From Butyrivibrio sp. CB08 (GTDB taxonomy: Bacteria > Bacillota > Clostridia > Lachnospirales > Lachnospiraceae), in assembly GCF_003625485.1 (NCBI RefSeq), contig NZ_RAIR01000005.1, positions 1 through 64,000 of the forward strand: 64,000 bases of DNA, given 5' to 3'. Shown here one piece after another: positions 1 to 8,399 of this stretch (position 1 is the stretch's first letter; every line of letters starts with the position of its first letter). The position numbers and the translations under genes were made by a program. The notes below the pieces were generated by a model that saw only the letters and a program-made list of their open reading frames with translations, ran no database searches and was not told the origin of the DNA.

Positions 1-137
1 TAGACACTGACTTTCGTTGCATTTAGTTTAAGAAAAATTTTAATTGAAATATGTTGCGTTTACTTTGATTATTTACCAATTTAAAAAACCCTCATTAATC
101 ATACCATGAATAATGTACTCAAACGAAATACAAAAAA

Positions 138-163
138 GGACAGGCACAAACTTGTACCTGTCC
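138..163 (-). terminator. Intrinsic terminator of the small membrane protein gene
   Basis: The arms GGACAGG (138-144) and CCTGTCC (157-163) pair. On the minus strand the stem is followed by a run of six T (132-137). It lies 17 bases beyond the stop of the gene ending at 180. Positions 1-137 are AT-rich and show nothing else recognisable. Confidence 0.75.
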
Positions 164-179
164 AAAACATTAACCTATA

Positions 180-338
180 TCACTCTTCTTCATCTCTGGC
201 AGCCTTAAACGCAACAGCCATAACAAATCCAAGGCTAACGCCGATCGCTACGCTTTTAAGTGCTATTCCGTAAGTAATTCCCCAAATTACCCACATTGCT
301 AATGGGAAGAGCCAGTTTTTAATTCTATTCATCTTCAT
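180..338 (-). CDS. Small membrane protein, 52 aa
   Basis: This is an unrecognised small membrane protein. After a short basic start (MKMNRIKNW) it has two hydrophobic stretches, about residues 9-25 and 28-44, and an acidic end (RDEEE). A longer frame runs up to 443, but the ATG at 338-336 is chosen because AAGGAGG sits 8 bases ahead of it. The longer frame would also translate a palindromic repeat copy (391-440). A terminator follows at 138-163, so this is probably a single-gene unit. Topology suggests a helical hairpin in the membrane. No function can be assigned. Confidence 0.6.
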   Translation of the reverse strand: MKMNRIKNWLFPLAMWVIWGITYGIALKSVAIGVSLGFVMAVAFKAARDEEE

Positions 339-390
339 ATCTTCTTCCTCCTTTTTATTCCCGCGTTCTATACTTAGGTACTTTACTGCA

Positions 391-440
391 AAAATAAAAA
401 CAGGCCTCCAATTACACGGATTAAGGTCTGTTTTACACTT
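391..440. repeat. Palindromic intergenic repeat, copy A
   Basis: First of seven copies of one family in this window. Arms are AAAACAGGCCT (397-407) and AAGGTCTGTTTT (423-434), the loop contains TTACACGGAT, and the copy ends in ACACTT. Unlike the other copies it does not follow a minus-strand gene. It sits between the divergent starts at 338 and 503. Confidence 0.8.
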
Positions 441-444
441 CATT

Positions 445-473
445 TTGTCATTTTTTCGCTTATAATCTATAAT
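445..473 (+). promoter_or_regulatory. Sigma-A-type promoter for the papain-like lipoprotein
   Basis: TTGTCA (445-450), a 17-base spacer and TATAAT (468-473) lie 30 bases before the ATG at 503. The fit to the consensus is good. Confidence 0.6.
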
Positions 474-502
474 TTTCTATAGAATCTCGTGGAGGAAATG
501 GT

Positions 503-1855
503 ATGAATAGAACTCGTGCCCTGGCCAAATACATGGCCTTGTTATCAATAACATCTGTTATTCTTTCTGCATGCGGAAACTCTGCGCCCAATACGCCTGC
601 TCCAGCATCACCTGAAGCAGCACCCGTGGCTTCAACCGAGCAACCCGCCGACGCATCCACCTCTTCCTCAACCCAGGAACTCTCCACCAAGAACAACAGT
701 CTCATCAAGCACCATTACACTGAGCATGAATACAACCATGGCTCCGAAGGCTACTATAACCTTGCTGACGACGTGGACTTTGAGCTCACTGCTCAGCTTA
801 GCGGAACCTGCTGGATCTGCGCTTCAGCCAATGCCATGATGACCGCATACCAGCTGGATCACGACGACAAGATCGAGCTGGACCAGCTGGACCTTCTAAA
901 CATACTCTACAACGACGATAAGGAAGAAGGCATCTTCCTCACTGAGGGAACAGATAAAGAAAAATACGGCGGTTCAGGCCATTTTGTAGCCTGCGAGCTC
1001 TCCAACGGATTTGACGATTACCTTGTGCTGGACCACGCCATATCTGCCAAAAACTGGACCATGGATGAGTATAAAGACGGAATCCGCAAATGCGGCGGTC
1101 TCTATATCGGAATCCCAGATCCAGCCAGCAAAAAAGGGACTTACGACGGTTACTTTACAATGAACTGTCCAGCCCCTAGTGATGGTGATTTTGACCATTC
1201 CATCGTTGTGCTTGGATGGGATGACTCTTTTCCCAAAGATTACTTCCATGAGAAGGCTACGCAGGACGGCGCCTGGATCACCTTCAACAGCAATTACCCC
1301 TTAGGATTTTTCTATATTTCATACGATACGCCCTTCGACCAGGTCTACGATACACCGCTGTTCCTGTCAGTGACCGATGAATATTCGAAGGTTTTGTCCC
1401 ATGACTGCGGTCCTTATTTTACAGAGCCGGTAAAGACAGGCGATACAACCACCGCCGCCAATGTTTTCAAGGGGAAAGGCTCTCTCTCAGCCGTTGGAAC
1501 CTTTGTAACCTCTGATGACATTGACCTGACTGTACAGATCCTAACACCAGACTTTTCAAAGTGCCTCTATACTCAAGATGTCCACGCAGACCTTGCAGGC
1601 TACCACGTATTCGATCTGGATGAGCCTGTAGATGTTGATGAATACGCCGTTGCTATCACTTACCCCGATGGCGTTCCTGTTGAAGGACAGGACTTCGAGC
1701 TTGATACAGCGCTCTACACCCACTTTACAAGTAAGCCCGGCGAATCCTTTATTCAGCTTGGCGATGAGTGGCTCGACCTTAGCGATGAAGCCACCTGGAA
1801 ACAACTTGGATGCGAGACCAATAATGCCTGCATCAGAGCTCTATACAAAGACTAA
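503..1855 (+). CDS. Secreted papain-family (C1-type) cysteine peptidase lipoprotein
   Basis: The 450-residue precursor has a signal peptide and lipobox LSAC (lipidated Cys24), followed by a Pro/Ser/Thr/Ala-rich linker to about residue 65. The catalytic domain shows the papain layout: Gln98 and Cys103 in QLSGTCWICA, His232 in DHSIVVLGWDD, and Asn262 in AWITFNSN. The C-terminal 150 residues look beta-rich and may be an accessory domain. It is probably an extracellular, membrane-tethered peptidase. The start is fixed by GGAGGAAA 5 bases upstream. It is the only plus-strand gene in the first 20 kb. The family call is firm; substrate and activity are not known from sequence. Confidence 0.8.
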   Translation: MNRTRALAKYMALLSITSVILSACGNSAPNTPAPASPEAAPVASTEQPADASTSSSTQELSTKNNSLIKHHYTEHEYNHGSEGYYNLADDVDFELTAQLSGTCWICASANAMMTAYQLDHDDKIELDQLDLLNILYNDDKEEGIFLTEGTDKEKYGGSGHFVACELSNGFDDYLVLDHAISAKNWTMDEYKDGIRKCGGLYIGIPDPASKKGTYDGYFTMNCPAPSDGDFDHSIVVLGWDDSFPKDYFHEKATQDGAWITFNSNYPLGFFYISYDTPFDQVYDTPLFLSVTDEYSKVLSHDCGPYFTEPVKTGDTTTAANVFKGKGSLSAVGTFVTSDDIDLTVQILTPDFSKCLYTQDVHADLAGYHVFDLDEPVDVDEYAVAITYPDGVPVEGQDFELDTALYTHFTSKPGESFIQLGDEWLDLSDEATWKQLGCETNNACIRALYKD

Positions 1856-1872
1856 TCCAGCCCCAAAGTCCA

Positions 1873-2262
1873 TCAGCACAGCGCTGGCATGAACTTAGCA
1901 AACAGATACAATCCTTCATCCCCTGCGTGCACCTCGTGATGCACCTTGGTTGGCATGATTGAGATAACTCCAGGCACATACTCGATTTCCTGGCCATCAT
2001 TGATGCAAACACCCTTACCGGCGATGACTTCGTGAGTCTCAAGCTGTGGATCGTGGATGTGGTCAAGGATACTCTTTCCAGGAGCGATCCTTACCAGGTG
2101 GAAGCTATATGCGCCCGCTGTCTCTTTTCCCGTAACGATGTGCTTGAGTTCCACGCCTTCAAAGGTTGGATGCTTGGACCATGGAATCTGGGCAAAAGAG
2201 CTTTTGGCTCCGGGAATCTCGAATCTACCATTGTTAAATGCTTCAAATACTGTGTTTTTCAT
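1873..2262 (-). CDS. Cupin-domain protein
   Basis: A small single-domain cupin of 129 residues. A metal-site pattern is visible: DHIHDPQLETHEV in the first cupin motif and HHEVH in the second, so it probably binds a divalent metal. Family members range from dioxygenases to sugar-binding or regulatory proteins, so no substrate is named. It lies 47 bases behind the AraC regulator gene and is probably the last gene of the unit nitroreductase-AraC-cupin. The ATG at 2262 is preceded by GAGAGGAC. It ends 17 bases from the convergent lipoprotein gene, with no clear hairpin between them. Confidence 0.75.
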   Translation of the reverse strand: MKNTVFEAFNNGRFEIPGAKSSFAQIPWSKHPTFEGVELKHIVTGKETAGAYSFHLVRIAPGKSILDHIHDPQLETHEVIAGKGVCINDGQEIEYVPGVISIMPTKVHHEVHAGDEGLYLFAKFMPALC

Positions 2263-2309
2263 AACGATTGTCCTCTCTTTCTTGTTTATAGGACAACCTT
2301 ATCAAAATC

Positions 2310-2918
2310 TCACTGTCCGGCATTGGACAAAATTGCGGAGTTTGCATACTGCTCCGGAGAAATCCCCACCTGCTTCTTAAATACGCGGTCCAAGTGGCTC
2401 TGATCGCAAAATCCCACCATCAGCGCAACATCAACGACCTTGTATCCCATCTGCAAAAGCTGCTGGGCCTTGCGGACGCGGCACTGCATCTGAAACTTAT
2501 GGGGCGTAAGCCCGTTTTCATCAGAAAATTTACGGATCATGTGATAGGAGCTGATGTTGACCTTCTGAGACATCTGATCGATGCTGAGCTCCAGCTCTGG
2601 ATTACCAATGATCTCTCTTTTTATAACGTCAAGATCTCTTTCCGCCCTGCCGCCTTTTGGTATACAGGTGGTGATCATGGAATATTGCTTCGTTACCGGT
2701 GCAATTGAATGCTTAACATCCGGAAGCACGGTAAAATACTGCCCTTCCGCACACTCAAGCTCCTCACCGTCTATCCGAATCACGATCTTACCTCCTGTCA
2801 CGATCCCGAACACATAGTGCTCCACATGAGTATGTGGCGGATACGTGATCCGCACATCCTCAAGGCTCACAACCTCTATGCCTGTTGATCTGTCCGAAAT
2901 AAACTTAAGTTTCTCCAT
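2310..2918 (-). CDS. AraC-family transcriptional regulator with cupin sensor domain
   Basis: The 202-residue protein has an N-terminal cupin (residues about 20-90, with PPHTHVEHYVFG) and a C-terminal AraC DNA-binding domain with two helix-turn-helix units (about 95-195, ending in VGFCDQSHLDRVFKK). This is the usual layout of AraC regulators that sense a small ligand in the cupin. Its ATG overlaps the stop of the upstream nitroreductase-like gene by one base (TAATG), so the two are translationally coupled. The operon partners, an FMN-reductase-like protein and another cupin, are the likely targets. Confidence 0.85.
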   Translation of the reverse strand: MEKLKFISDRSTGIEVVSLEDVRITYPPHTHVEHYVFGIVTGGKIVIRIDGEELECAEGQYFTVLPDVKHSIAPVTKQYSMITTCIPKGGRAERDLDVIKREIIGNPELELSIDQMSQKVNISSYHMIRKFSDENGLTPHKFQMQCRVRKAQQLLQMGYKVVDVALMVGFCDQSHLDRVFKKQVGISPEQYANSAILSNAGQ

Positions 2919-4003
2919 TATTTCACCCTGATATAATCTTTCAAATCCCTGCGAATACCGGCATTTGCGCCGTAGTTCTTAACATATCCGACTCTCAGAA
3001 GCATCTGAGGGTACTGGGATAAATTTATGGCCTTTGTCAGATGCGCTCTAGTTTCTCTATCTTCAAGCACATAGCTCATAGGCTGCACAGATACTCCCCT
3101 TGCAGTCATCTGAAGCCAAAACCTGACAGTCTCTTTTCCGCAATCAATAAGCGCTTCCTCGTCATCTCCAGCTGATACCGTCACGAAACAGTTGCAGCCC
3201 TCAAGCTGCCTGTCTGTATTATCAATGCCCTGTTTGGCAAAAGAGTCCCCTTTGGCCGATTCGTGATCGGTAAACAGGTAATATATCGCCTTCTTAATTC
3301 CCTTGAGCCCCAGCTGCTCTGCTGGAAGACCATCCTTGTAGTCTATGGCCTCATCTTCAGACAAACGAAGCCACTCCGACAATTCCGAAGCCACCTTCTC
3401 GTCATATGCCTGTTTCTCATAGGCCTCTGCAGTGGCTTCCTTGATAGTATCATACTCCTCAGACCCAGCTCTATAATAACAGATATCAGCATCGTCTATG
3501 GCAGCCAGCAGGAAATCATCAGGAATAAGCAACGTTCTGTCGAAAGGTGCTTTCTCTGTATGTCTCTTCTTTATCAGCTCAATCTCGTACTCATCCACGG
3601 TTTCACTGCTTTTCTTATATGTAACTACCATCTTTTTGTCAAAAGAGTCGTACTCGGTCTTGCACTGATATCCATAAGCCCCAAAAGCCCTGGTCAGTGT
3701 CTCTGTATAGCATCCAAGGGATATGTACATCTCTCTGCCCTCAGGATCAACCACCGAAAGCTTGCGCTCAGGATCCACCTGGATCTCCACAATCTCTTTT
3801 TCCGGATCAACATCAATGACCCAGCTCTGAATATTGTGAGAGCTTGGCGCCAAAGCCGCCAGGTAAAACACCTCCTGAAGCTCCTCAGAGAGCCCCTCTA
3901 CAGTTTTATCAGTATTAACGTCTACTTTCCTGCTCCCAAGCCATAATGCGGTAGCAACCGTAGATATGAACAATGCAAGCAATATAATAATTCTTATTTT
4001 CAT
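2918..4003 (-). CDS. Membrane-anchored nitroreductase-like flavoprotein (Acg type)
   Basis: The 361-residue protein starts with one hydrophobic segment (residues about 4-23), which anchors or exports it. The rest resembles the Acg-type nitroreductase family, with LAPSSHNIQSW near residue 55 and a repeat of the fold in the C-terminal half (YPQMLLRVGY). Known relatives bind FMN; several lack a complete active site, so the reaction is uncertain. The start is supported by GGAGG upstream of the ATG. It heads the unit with the AraC and cupin genes. Repeat copy B lies 34 bases upstream. Confidence 0.7.
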   Translation of the reverse strand: MKIRIIILLALFISTVATALWLGSRKVDVNTDKTVEGLSEELQEVFYLAALAPSSHNIQSWVIDVDPEKEIVEIQVDPERKLSVVDPEGREMYISLGCYTETLTRAFGAYGYQCKTEYDSFDKKMVVTYKKSSETVDEYEIELIKKRHTEKAPFDRTLLIPDDFLLAAIDDADICYYRAGSEEYDTIKEATAEAYEKQAYDEKVASELSEWLRLSEDEAIDYKDGLPAEQLGLKGIKKAIYYLFTDHESAKGDSFAKQGIDNTDRQLEGCNCFVTVSAGDDEEALIDCGKETVRFWLQMTARGVSVQPMSYVLEDRETRAHLTKAINLSQYPQMLLRVGYVKNYGANAGIRRDLKDYIRVK

Positions 4004-4036
4004 TTCTACATCCTCCGAAGTCTACATTACACCACA

Positions 4037-4084
4037 ATAAAAAAACAGACCTTTCCGTACACGGATAAAGGTCTGTTTTGCACT
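4037..4084. repeat. Palindromic intergenic repeat, copy B
   Basis: Arms AAAACAGACCTTT and AAAGGTCTGTTTT flank a loop with TACACGGAT, and the copy ends in GCACT. It lies 110 bases beyond the stop of the minus-strand YccF gene and can act as its terminator. Confidence 0.85.
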
Positions 4085-4193
4085 GTATTTATGAAACGCT
4101 ATTTATTCATGGTGATACTTTTAAACAGCAAATCTTTACCTTAAAGTTGTCGCCAAAAAAGCGACAATGTGTCGATATATTTTTTCTGGCTCC

Positions 4194-4565
4194 TTAGAAA
4201 TGTACTCTCACAACCTTTGTTCCAAAAGGGAAAAGAGCTACTCTAGCTATCTTAAAGAACTGCTTTCCAAATGGTATTCCAACTATGGTAATGCACAGAA
4301 AACATCCAATTAGTGCGTTTGCAAGAGCAAGTTCAATTCCGGAAAAGCAGATCCAAAGTATGTTGAGGAGCAAAGATACCGCTCCACCTTCGTCTACAAC
4401 CTCTTTTCCGAAAGGGTTCAACGAAATGGATGACAGCTTAAAGCACTGGAGCCCTACTGGAATTCCTACAACCGTGCAGCACCAGAGAAGTCCTACAATC
4501 CACCATCCGATTGCGCTAAGCAACCCTCCACATATTATCCAAATTATATTTCCTAAAAATCTCAT
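4194..4565 (-). CDS. yccF: YccF-domain inner membrane protein
   Basis: The 123-residue protein has two related halves, each with a hydrophobic segment followed by a motif of the type VVGIPVGLQCFKL / IVGIPFGKQFFKIA and then NPFG or FPFG. This internally duplicated pattern is characteristic of YccF (DUF307), a conserved membrane protein of unknown role. Four membrane segments are likely. The start has AAGGAGAT upstream. The EF-hand gene is only 11 bases upstream, so the two are probably co-transcribed and end at repeat copy B. Confidence 0.85.
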   Translation of the reverse strand: MRFLGNIIWIICGGLLSAIGWWIVGLLWCCTVVGIPVGLQCFKLSSISLNPFGKEVVDEGGAVSLLLNILWICFSGIELALANALIGCFLCITIVGIPFGKQFFKIARVALFPFGTKVVRVHF

Positions 4566-4576
4566 TTTTTATCTCC

Positions 4577-4762
4577 TTAAAACTCATCATCAAAGTCGTC
4601 CGTAATAATATCGTCCTCGTCATTATCAACCCCTGTAGACAGACCATTGTTATCCTCAAAAAATGTGTCGTTTATAAACGCCCACTCCGCGCCACTGATC
4701 TTGCCATCTCTATTAAGGTCAAATGCAGAATGTCCAAATAATCTATCCATAGGTCCTTCCAT
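4577..4762 (-). CDS. Small EF-hand protein, 61 aa
   Basis: One canonical EF-hand calcium loop is visible, DLNRDGKISGAE, at residues 15-26, followed by an Asp/Glu-rich tail. There is no signal peptide, so the protein is probably cytoplasmic. The ATG at 4762 is 8 bases from AAGGAGG; an in-frame ATG four codons later is possible. It precedes the YccF gene by 11 bases. The 170 bases upstream (4763-4932) hold no gene that can be supported. Confidence 0.6.
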   Translation of the reverse strand: MEGPMDRLFGHSAFDLNRDGKISGAEWAFINDTFFEDNNGLSTGVDNDEDDIITDDFDDEF

Positions 4763-4932
4763 GCCTCAATCCTCCTTAATCATAAATCCTCTCTTTGGGT
4801 GAGTTGTGTCGATCTTATATTAATGATAAATCCGGACCCCTTTTGAGAAAATGATAGAAATAGTAAAATAACCGGCTTATTTCGCCATTAGTAAAACCTA
4901 CTACAAAAGCTCTATTTCTTGCTTCTCTTTAG

Positions 4933-5610
4933 TTACGTGGAAGCTTTTTTATTTGCACTTGCAGTAAAGATGATTCTTCCTACACACATAGATATAACAG
5001 TTATCACATTCCATATCACAAGATACAGCCTAAACTCGTGCGGCGCAGAAATCAAAAGAACTACATATATGATTGTAGTTATTGCACCCACTAACATATT
5101 AGGCAAACGAAGCTTTGGCATCCACTCGTTTACTAATTGCATGTCACTTACAAGATATATACTGCCAAAGAATAGATAAGAAACAATCTCGCCAATATGC
5201 AATGTCATAAACAGCCAAAATGCCATACTCACATATCCTTTGTCTGCTTTTAAGAGAGTAAGGACTATTCCTGATATTACAGCACATATAGCATTCATCA
5301 TAATTCCACCATATGAACCCAATACATGCTGTATAGGTTTTTGCTTCTCCCACTTCTCGGCATCTACTGGACCAGGTGTTGAAAAAAAGATATACGGTTT
5401 AACCTGAACCTTCCACCAGTTGTTTCTTAATCCAAAACGATAATGCCAAATGGCATGTCCAACTTCATGTAGCCATACTACTGAAAACAAAACCACATAT
5501 CCCAAAACATATAACAAAACGTATTTCATACTTTCCTCCCCAAATGTCTCTAATAAATAACTAATATCGTCCATAAAACCGAAAGTTATTATATTTTCAT
5601 CAGACTCCAT
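4933..5610 (-). CDS. M50-like membrane metallopeptidase-type protein
   Basis: The 225-residue protein has five or six membrane segments. The first carries HEVGH (His48, Glu49, His52), the zinc motif of site-2-protease-like M50 peptidases. The usual second motif (NxxPxxxLDG) is not obvious, so it may be a divergent peptidase or a zinc-binding relative. Its start lies inside the upstream serine-hydrolase gene (22-base overlap), so they are coupled. A second HExxH membrane protein is encoded at 7851-8399 and a CPBP protease at 6960-7730. Confidence 0.6.
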   Translation of the reverse strand: MESDENIITFGFMDDISYLLETFGEESMKYVLLYVLGYVVLFSVVWLHEVGHAIWHYRFGLRNNWWKVQVKPYIFFSTPGPVDAEKWEKQKPIQHVLGSYGGIMMNAICAVISGIVLTLLKADKGYVSMAFWLFMTLHIGEIVSYLFFGSIYLVSDMQLVNEWMPKLRLPNMLVGAITTIIYVVLLISAPHEFRLYLVIWNVITVISMCVGRIIFTASANKKAST

Positions 5611-6935
5611 AGGCTACAACACCAATAAGAGCAGATAGCAAATGCTAATATACTAATGATCATCACTCCAAAGCTATAAGGCATCCAAACAAACATGAAC
5701 CTGTAGCTGATATGCGAGATTATAGGAATCATGATCAGCACAATCAAAATCAATATCACTCCGCACAGGCATAGCTTCTTTCTTCTGTATTTCAACAGCA
5801 ACGCGATATACAGGATAAAAAGTATGCCCATGACAAGAAGAAAATCTTGAAATTCATGGTTAGACACACAAAGCCCGATTCTTGCATTCACCCCCATATG
5901 CATCCCATATATACCGTCGGCTATTCGTGTGGCGATATCCCCGGCAGAAGCAGATAAAACAAAAACCCCAAGATCACGTTCTCTCGAAATAATGACCTGT
6001 GTACTGTAATTAGGGTTGTTTCCTCCATGGTGTACAGTTCCCGGATATATATTCCAGCCTGCATAGTATTTGTTCCTGCGTGGTATCGAAAAAGAGTCAA
6101 AATCAATATTACACTTGACATATCTCATCCATTTGACCAGATCAACAGTATCCGACGCAAGGTAACCTGCTGCAGTATTTCCATAATAGGTTGGAGCATC
6201 ATATTGCCACGTTGCAAAAAAACCGGCTTTGCGCCCCGGAAAGATGCGCTGCCTGTCAGAGTCTGCAATTCTAAAAAATGACTCATTCATTCCTGCATCT
6301 TTTAGAACGGTTTCAGTAATATAATCCTCATATTTTTGCCCTGTAACCTTTTCAATAACAAGTGCAAGAACATCATAATTGATTGTTGCATACTCATGAA
6401 CTTCGCCTGGGGTGTGAGCAAGCTTAACATCAGCAATCTTTCTGACAGTCCCTTCTAAGGTTGTCTCCCCTTCGCTTCCCTCTGGGATAAGTGATATTGT
6501 CCACACCGGAATACCACTTGAATGATTCATAAGATGCCTGACTGTGACCAGAGCATCGGAGTCTTTATACTGTGGTCTGAACCAGTCTATATAGTATGTG
6601 ACAGGCGAATCCAAATCAATCAAACCTTCTTTCTCGAGATTAAGGATTCCGAGCCCTGTAAATGCTTTAGTCGTCGACCCAAGTTCAAACAGCGTATGCT
6701 CATTCACAGTTTTCCCATCGATGTCACAGTATTCTAGAAATATGTCTTCATCGCCATCAATTATTCCTACAGCAACAGCCCTGTTATGTGTCATTCTGCA
6801 GATTCTGTTTATATATTCCTGTTCATTTTGCAGGGAATATTCTTTTGAATCATAATGCAAAGCAAAGAAGACAGCCGCTGTAATTATCATAATTATTAGG
6901 AGTATTCTTCTGAAAATTATTTTGCTAAGTTTCAC
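5589..6935 (-). CDS. Serine beta-lactamase/PBP4-like hydrolase with C-terminal membrane domain
   Basis: The 448-residue protein has an N-terminal membrane anchor (residues 9-26), an extracellular class C beta-lactamase-like domain (about 40-350) and about four C-terminal membrane segments. The SxxK motif is Ser87-Thr-Thr-Lys90 (LGSTTK), and VHHGG supplies the HxG motif. The usual YSN motif reads YAT (in HEYATINYD), which is unusual. Such proteins may be peptidases or esterases acting on wall peptides rather than resistance enzymes. The start is GTG (6935-6933) with AAGGA 8 bases ahead. It overlaps the next gene. Confidence 0.75.
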   Translation of the reverse strand: MKLSKIIFRRILLIIMIITAAVFFALHYDSKEYSLQNEQEYINRICRMTHNRAVAVGIIDGDEDIFLEYCDIDGKTVNEHTLFELGSTTKAFTGLGILNLEKEGLIDLDSPVTYYIDWFRPQYKDSDALVTVRHLMNHSSGIPVWTISLIPEGSEGETTLEGTVRKIADVKLAHTPGEVHEYATINYDVLALVIEKVTGQKYEDYITETVLKDAGMNESFFRIADSDRQRIFPGRKAGFFATWQYDAPTYYGNTAAGYLASDTVDLVKWMRYVKCNIDFDSFSIPRRNKYYAGWNIYPGTVHHGGNNPNYSTQVIISRERDLGVFVLSASAGDIATRIADGIYGMHMGVNARIGLCVSNHEFQDFLLVMGILFILYIALLLKYRRKKLCLCGVILILIVLIMIPIISHISYRFMFVWMPYSFGVMIISILAFAICSYWCCSLWSLMKI

Positions 6936-6959
6936 GACAATGATCCTTTTTTCATAATT

Positions 6960-7730
6960 CTATTTCACACCCCTTGCTTTACAAATGCCTGCAATTATCA
7001 CGATGTATACCACTGATAAAATAACATAGAACCATATATCAACTTGCAGGAAGCAGTACAGAAAATTGAAGCAAAAATGTATTACTATGCCATAAATCAG
7101 GTTGTCATGCTTTTCCATAAAAAAGTTCATAATAAAGCAAAGTCCTGTCATTACAACAACGTTGGAAATGATGTATGGGATCATTTGAATTCCCATGTAA
7201 TCTGAATCGACAAACCATAATACAGTATGCCAGAACGCCCAAATTACACCCTGTACAACTGACGATTTAAAAAAACTATATTTCCCGTTTAAATATGGTC
7301 TAATATACCCTCGCCATCCTGATTCTTCTCCGGTAGGACCGGTTGTAACAGAGAATAAAAAAGATGCCCAAAATGGATATACTCCAAGACTCCAATATGT
7401 TCCAAAGGCTCTGCCCTGGATCAGGGACAGCACAAAAACAGTGATCACAGTTGCTGCTATGGTAATAACCGCAGATGCAAATAACGACAGCAATGACATT
7501 CTCACGCCAAAAGCCTTTTTATAGAACCCTGTAATGGTCACTCCGGGACAAAAATACCTAAATCCCTTAAGGAGCACTATGGTCGGTGACCAGGCACATA
7601 CATTAGACAATATACGCATTACTACGGGCGGACAGTGAAATACCATACTTGCTGTTCCACATATTCCGAGAACCATGCACCAAAACACAAGATAGCTTAA
7701 AACTACGTACTTTTTAATTTTCTTTTCCAT
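6960..7730 (-). CDS. CPBP-family intramembrane glutamic endopeptidase
   Basis: The 256-residue protein has about eight membrane segments. Motif 1 is Glu135-Glu136-SGW-Arg140 (GEESGWRGY) and motif 2 ends in His168 (WAFWH). A further motif is IYGIVIHFCFN. This is the CAAX-protease/bacteriocin-processing (CPBP, Abi) fold with complete catalytic residues. The ATG at 7730 is chosen because GAGAGG precedes it by 6 bases; a frame from 7751 is less likely. It is 24 bases ahead of the serine-hydrolase gene and probably co-transcribed with it. The substrate is unknown. Confidence 0.85.
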   Translation of the reverse strand: MEKKIKKYVVLSYLVFWCMVLGICGTASMVFHCPPVVMRILSNVCAWSPTIVLLKGFRYFCPGVTITGFYKKAFGVRMSLLSLFASAVITIAATVITVFVLSLIQGRAFGTYWSLGVYPFWASFLFSVTTGPTGEESGWRGYIRPYLNGKYSFFKSSVVQGVIWAFWHTVLWFVDSDYMGIQMIPYIISNVVVMTGLCFIMNFFMEKHDNLIYGIVIHFCFNFLYCFLQVDIWFYVILSVVYIVIIAGICKARGVK

Positions 7731-7786
7731 TTTTTCCTCTCTATCTACCACATATCAAATACGAAATCCAACAATAATTTACAGCA

Positions 7787-7834
7787 AAATAAAACAGACT
7801 CTCCCAGTTACACTGATTTGAGTCTGTTTTTCAC
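7787..7834. repeat. Palindromic intergenic repeat, copy C
   Basis: Arms AAAACAGACTC and GAGTCTGTTTTT flank a loop containing TTACACTGAT, and the copy ends in TCACT. It is 16 bases beyond the stop of the gene ending at 7851 and reads as a minus-strand terminator. The two stem arms differ compensatorily from other copies (GACTC/GAGTC instead of GACC/GGTC). Confidence 0.9.
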
Positions 7835-7850
7835 TGCATATTACTCCCCA

Positions 7851-8399
7851 TTATACTGTATCTTCCTTAAGAGCTTCTGTGATATTATCATCCTTGATCT
7901 TGCTGATACTGAAAGCCATTCTATAACATGGTAGTACTTTTTTCCAGAAAACTAAGCCGTTTATAATAAATAACACCCCAATCATCACTCGGGCTGCCAC
8001 TTCAGGGCATATGAGCCTGATGCCGTTCATATCCCCGCCTCCTACAAAGCCACATATCACGCTGAGGTAGAGCGGATCCAGGAATAGAAGCGCTATTGTT
8101 ATGTAGTACATGCATGCAAGTATCAATTTATTTTTTGACCTGCAGATTCTCTTTGCCAAAAGAACCCAAACATATCCCACAAGCAAAGTAGCTATCGCAC
8201 CTACCAGGCAGAAAATGCCAAGTTCATTATCTGTCATCTTTTCACGATAGACATCTATCTGCATGCCTATCCCTGAAAAGATGATCTGCTTAAATACGCC
8301 AAAAGAAGCGGCGCAGATAAGGTGAGCACCCTCATGAACCACATAGTACGTAACTATTGCAACTACTATGCCTATATATTGTCTGAACCGTTTATTCAT
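7851..8399 (-). CDS. HExxH multi-pass membrane protein (M50-like)
   Basis: The 182-residue protein has four or five membrane segments. The first carries HEGAH (His22, Glu23, His26), a zinc-protease motif. The rest does not match a family I recognise, and no second metal motif is clear. It overlaps the end of the upstream acetyltransferase gene by 8 bases, so it is translationally coupled to it. Repeat copy C follows directly. A role in membrane protein cleavage is an inference from the motif only. Confidence 0.55.
   Translation of the reverse strand: MNKRFRQYIGIVVAIVTYYVVHEGAHLICAASFGVFKQIIFSGIGMQIDVYREKMTDNELGIFCLVGAIATLLVGYVWVLLAKRICRSKNKLILACMYYITIALLFLDPLYLSVICGFVGGGDMNGIRLICPEVAARVMIGVLFIINGLVFWKKVLPCYRMAFSISKIKDDNITEALKEDTV

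Noticed and set aside
180..443. 87-residue reading of the first minus-strand gene
   Set aside because: The extra N-terminal part translates repeat copy A, and the strong ribosome site precedes the internal ATG at 338.
974..1249. Antisense ORF inside the papain-like gene
   Set aside because: It has no ribosome site or family pattern, and the plus-strand frame is a clear coding sequence with catalytic motifs.
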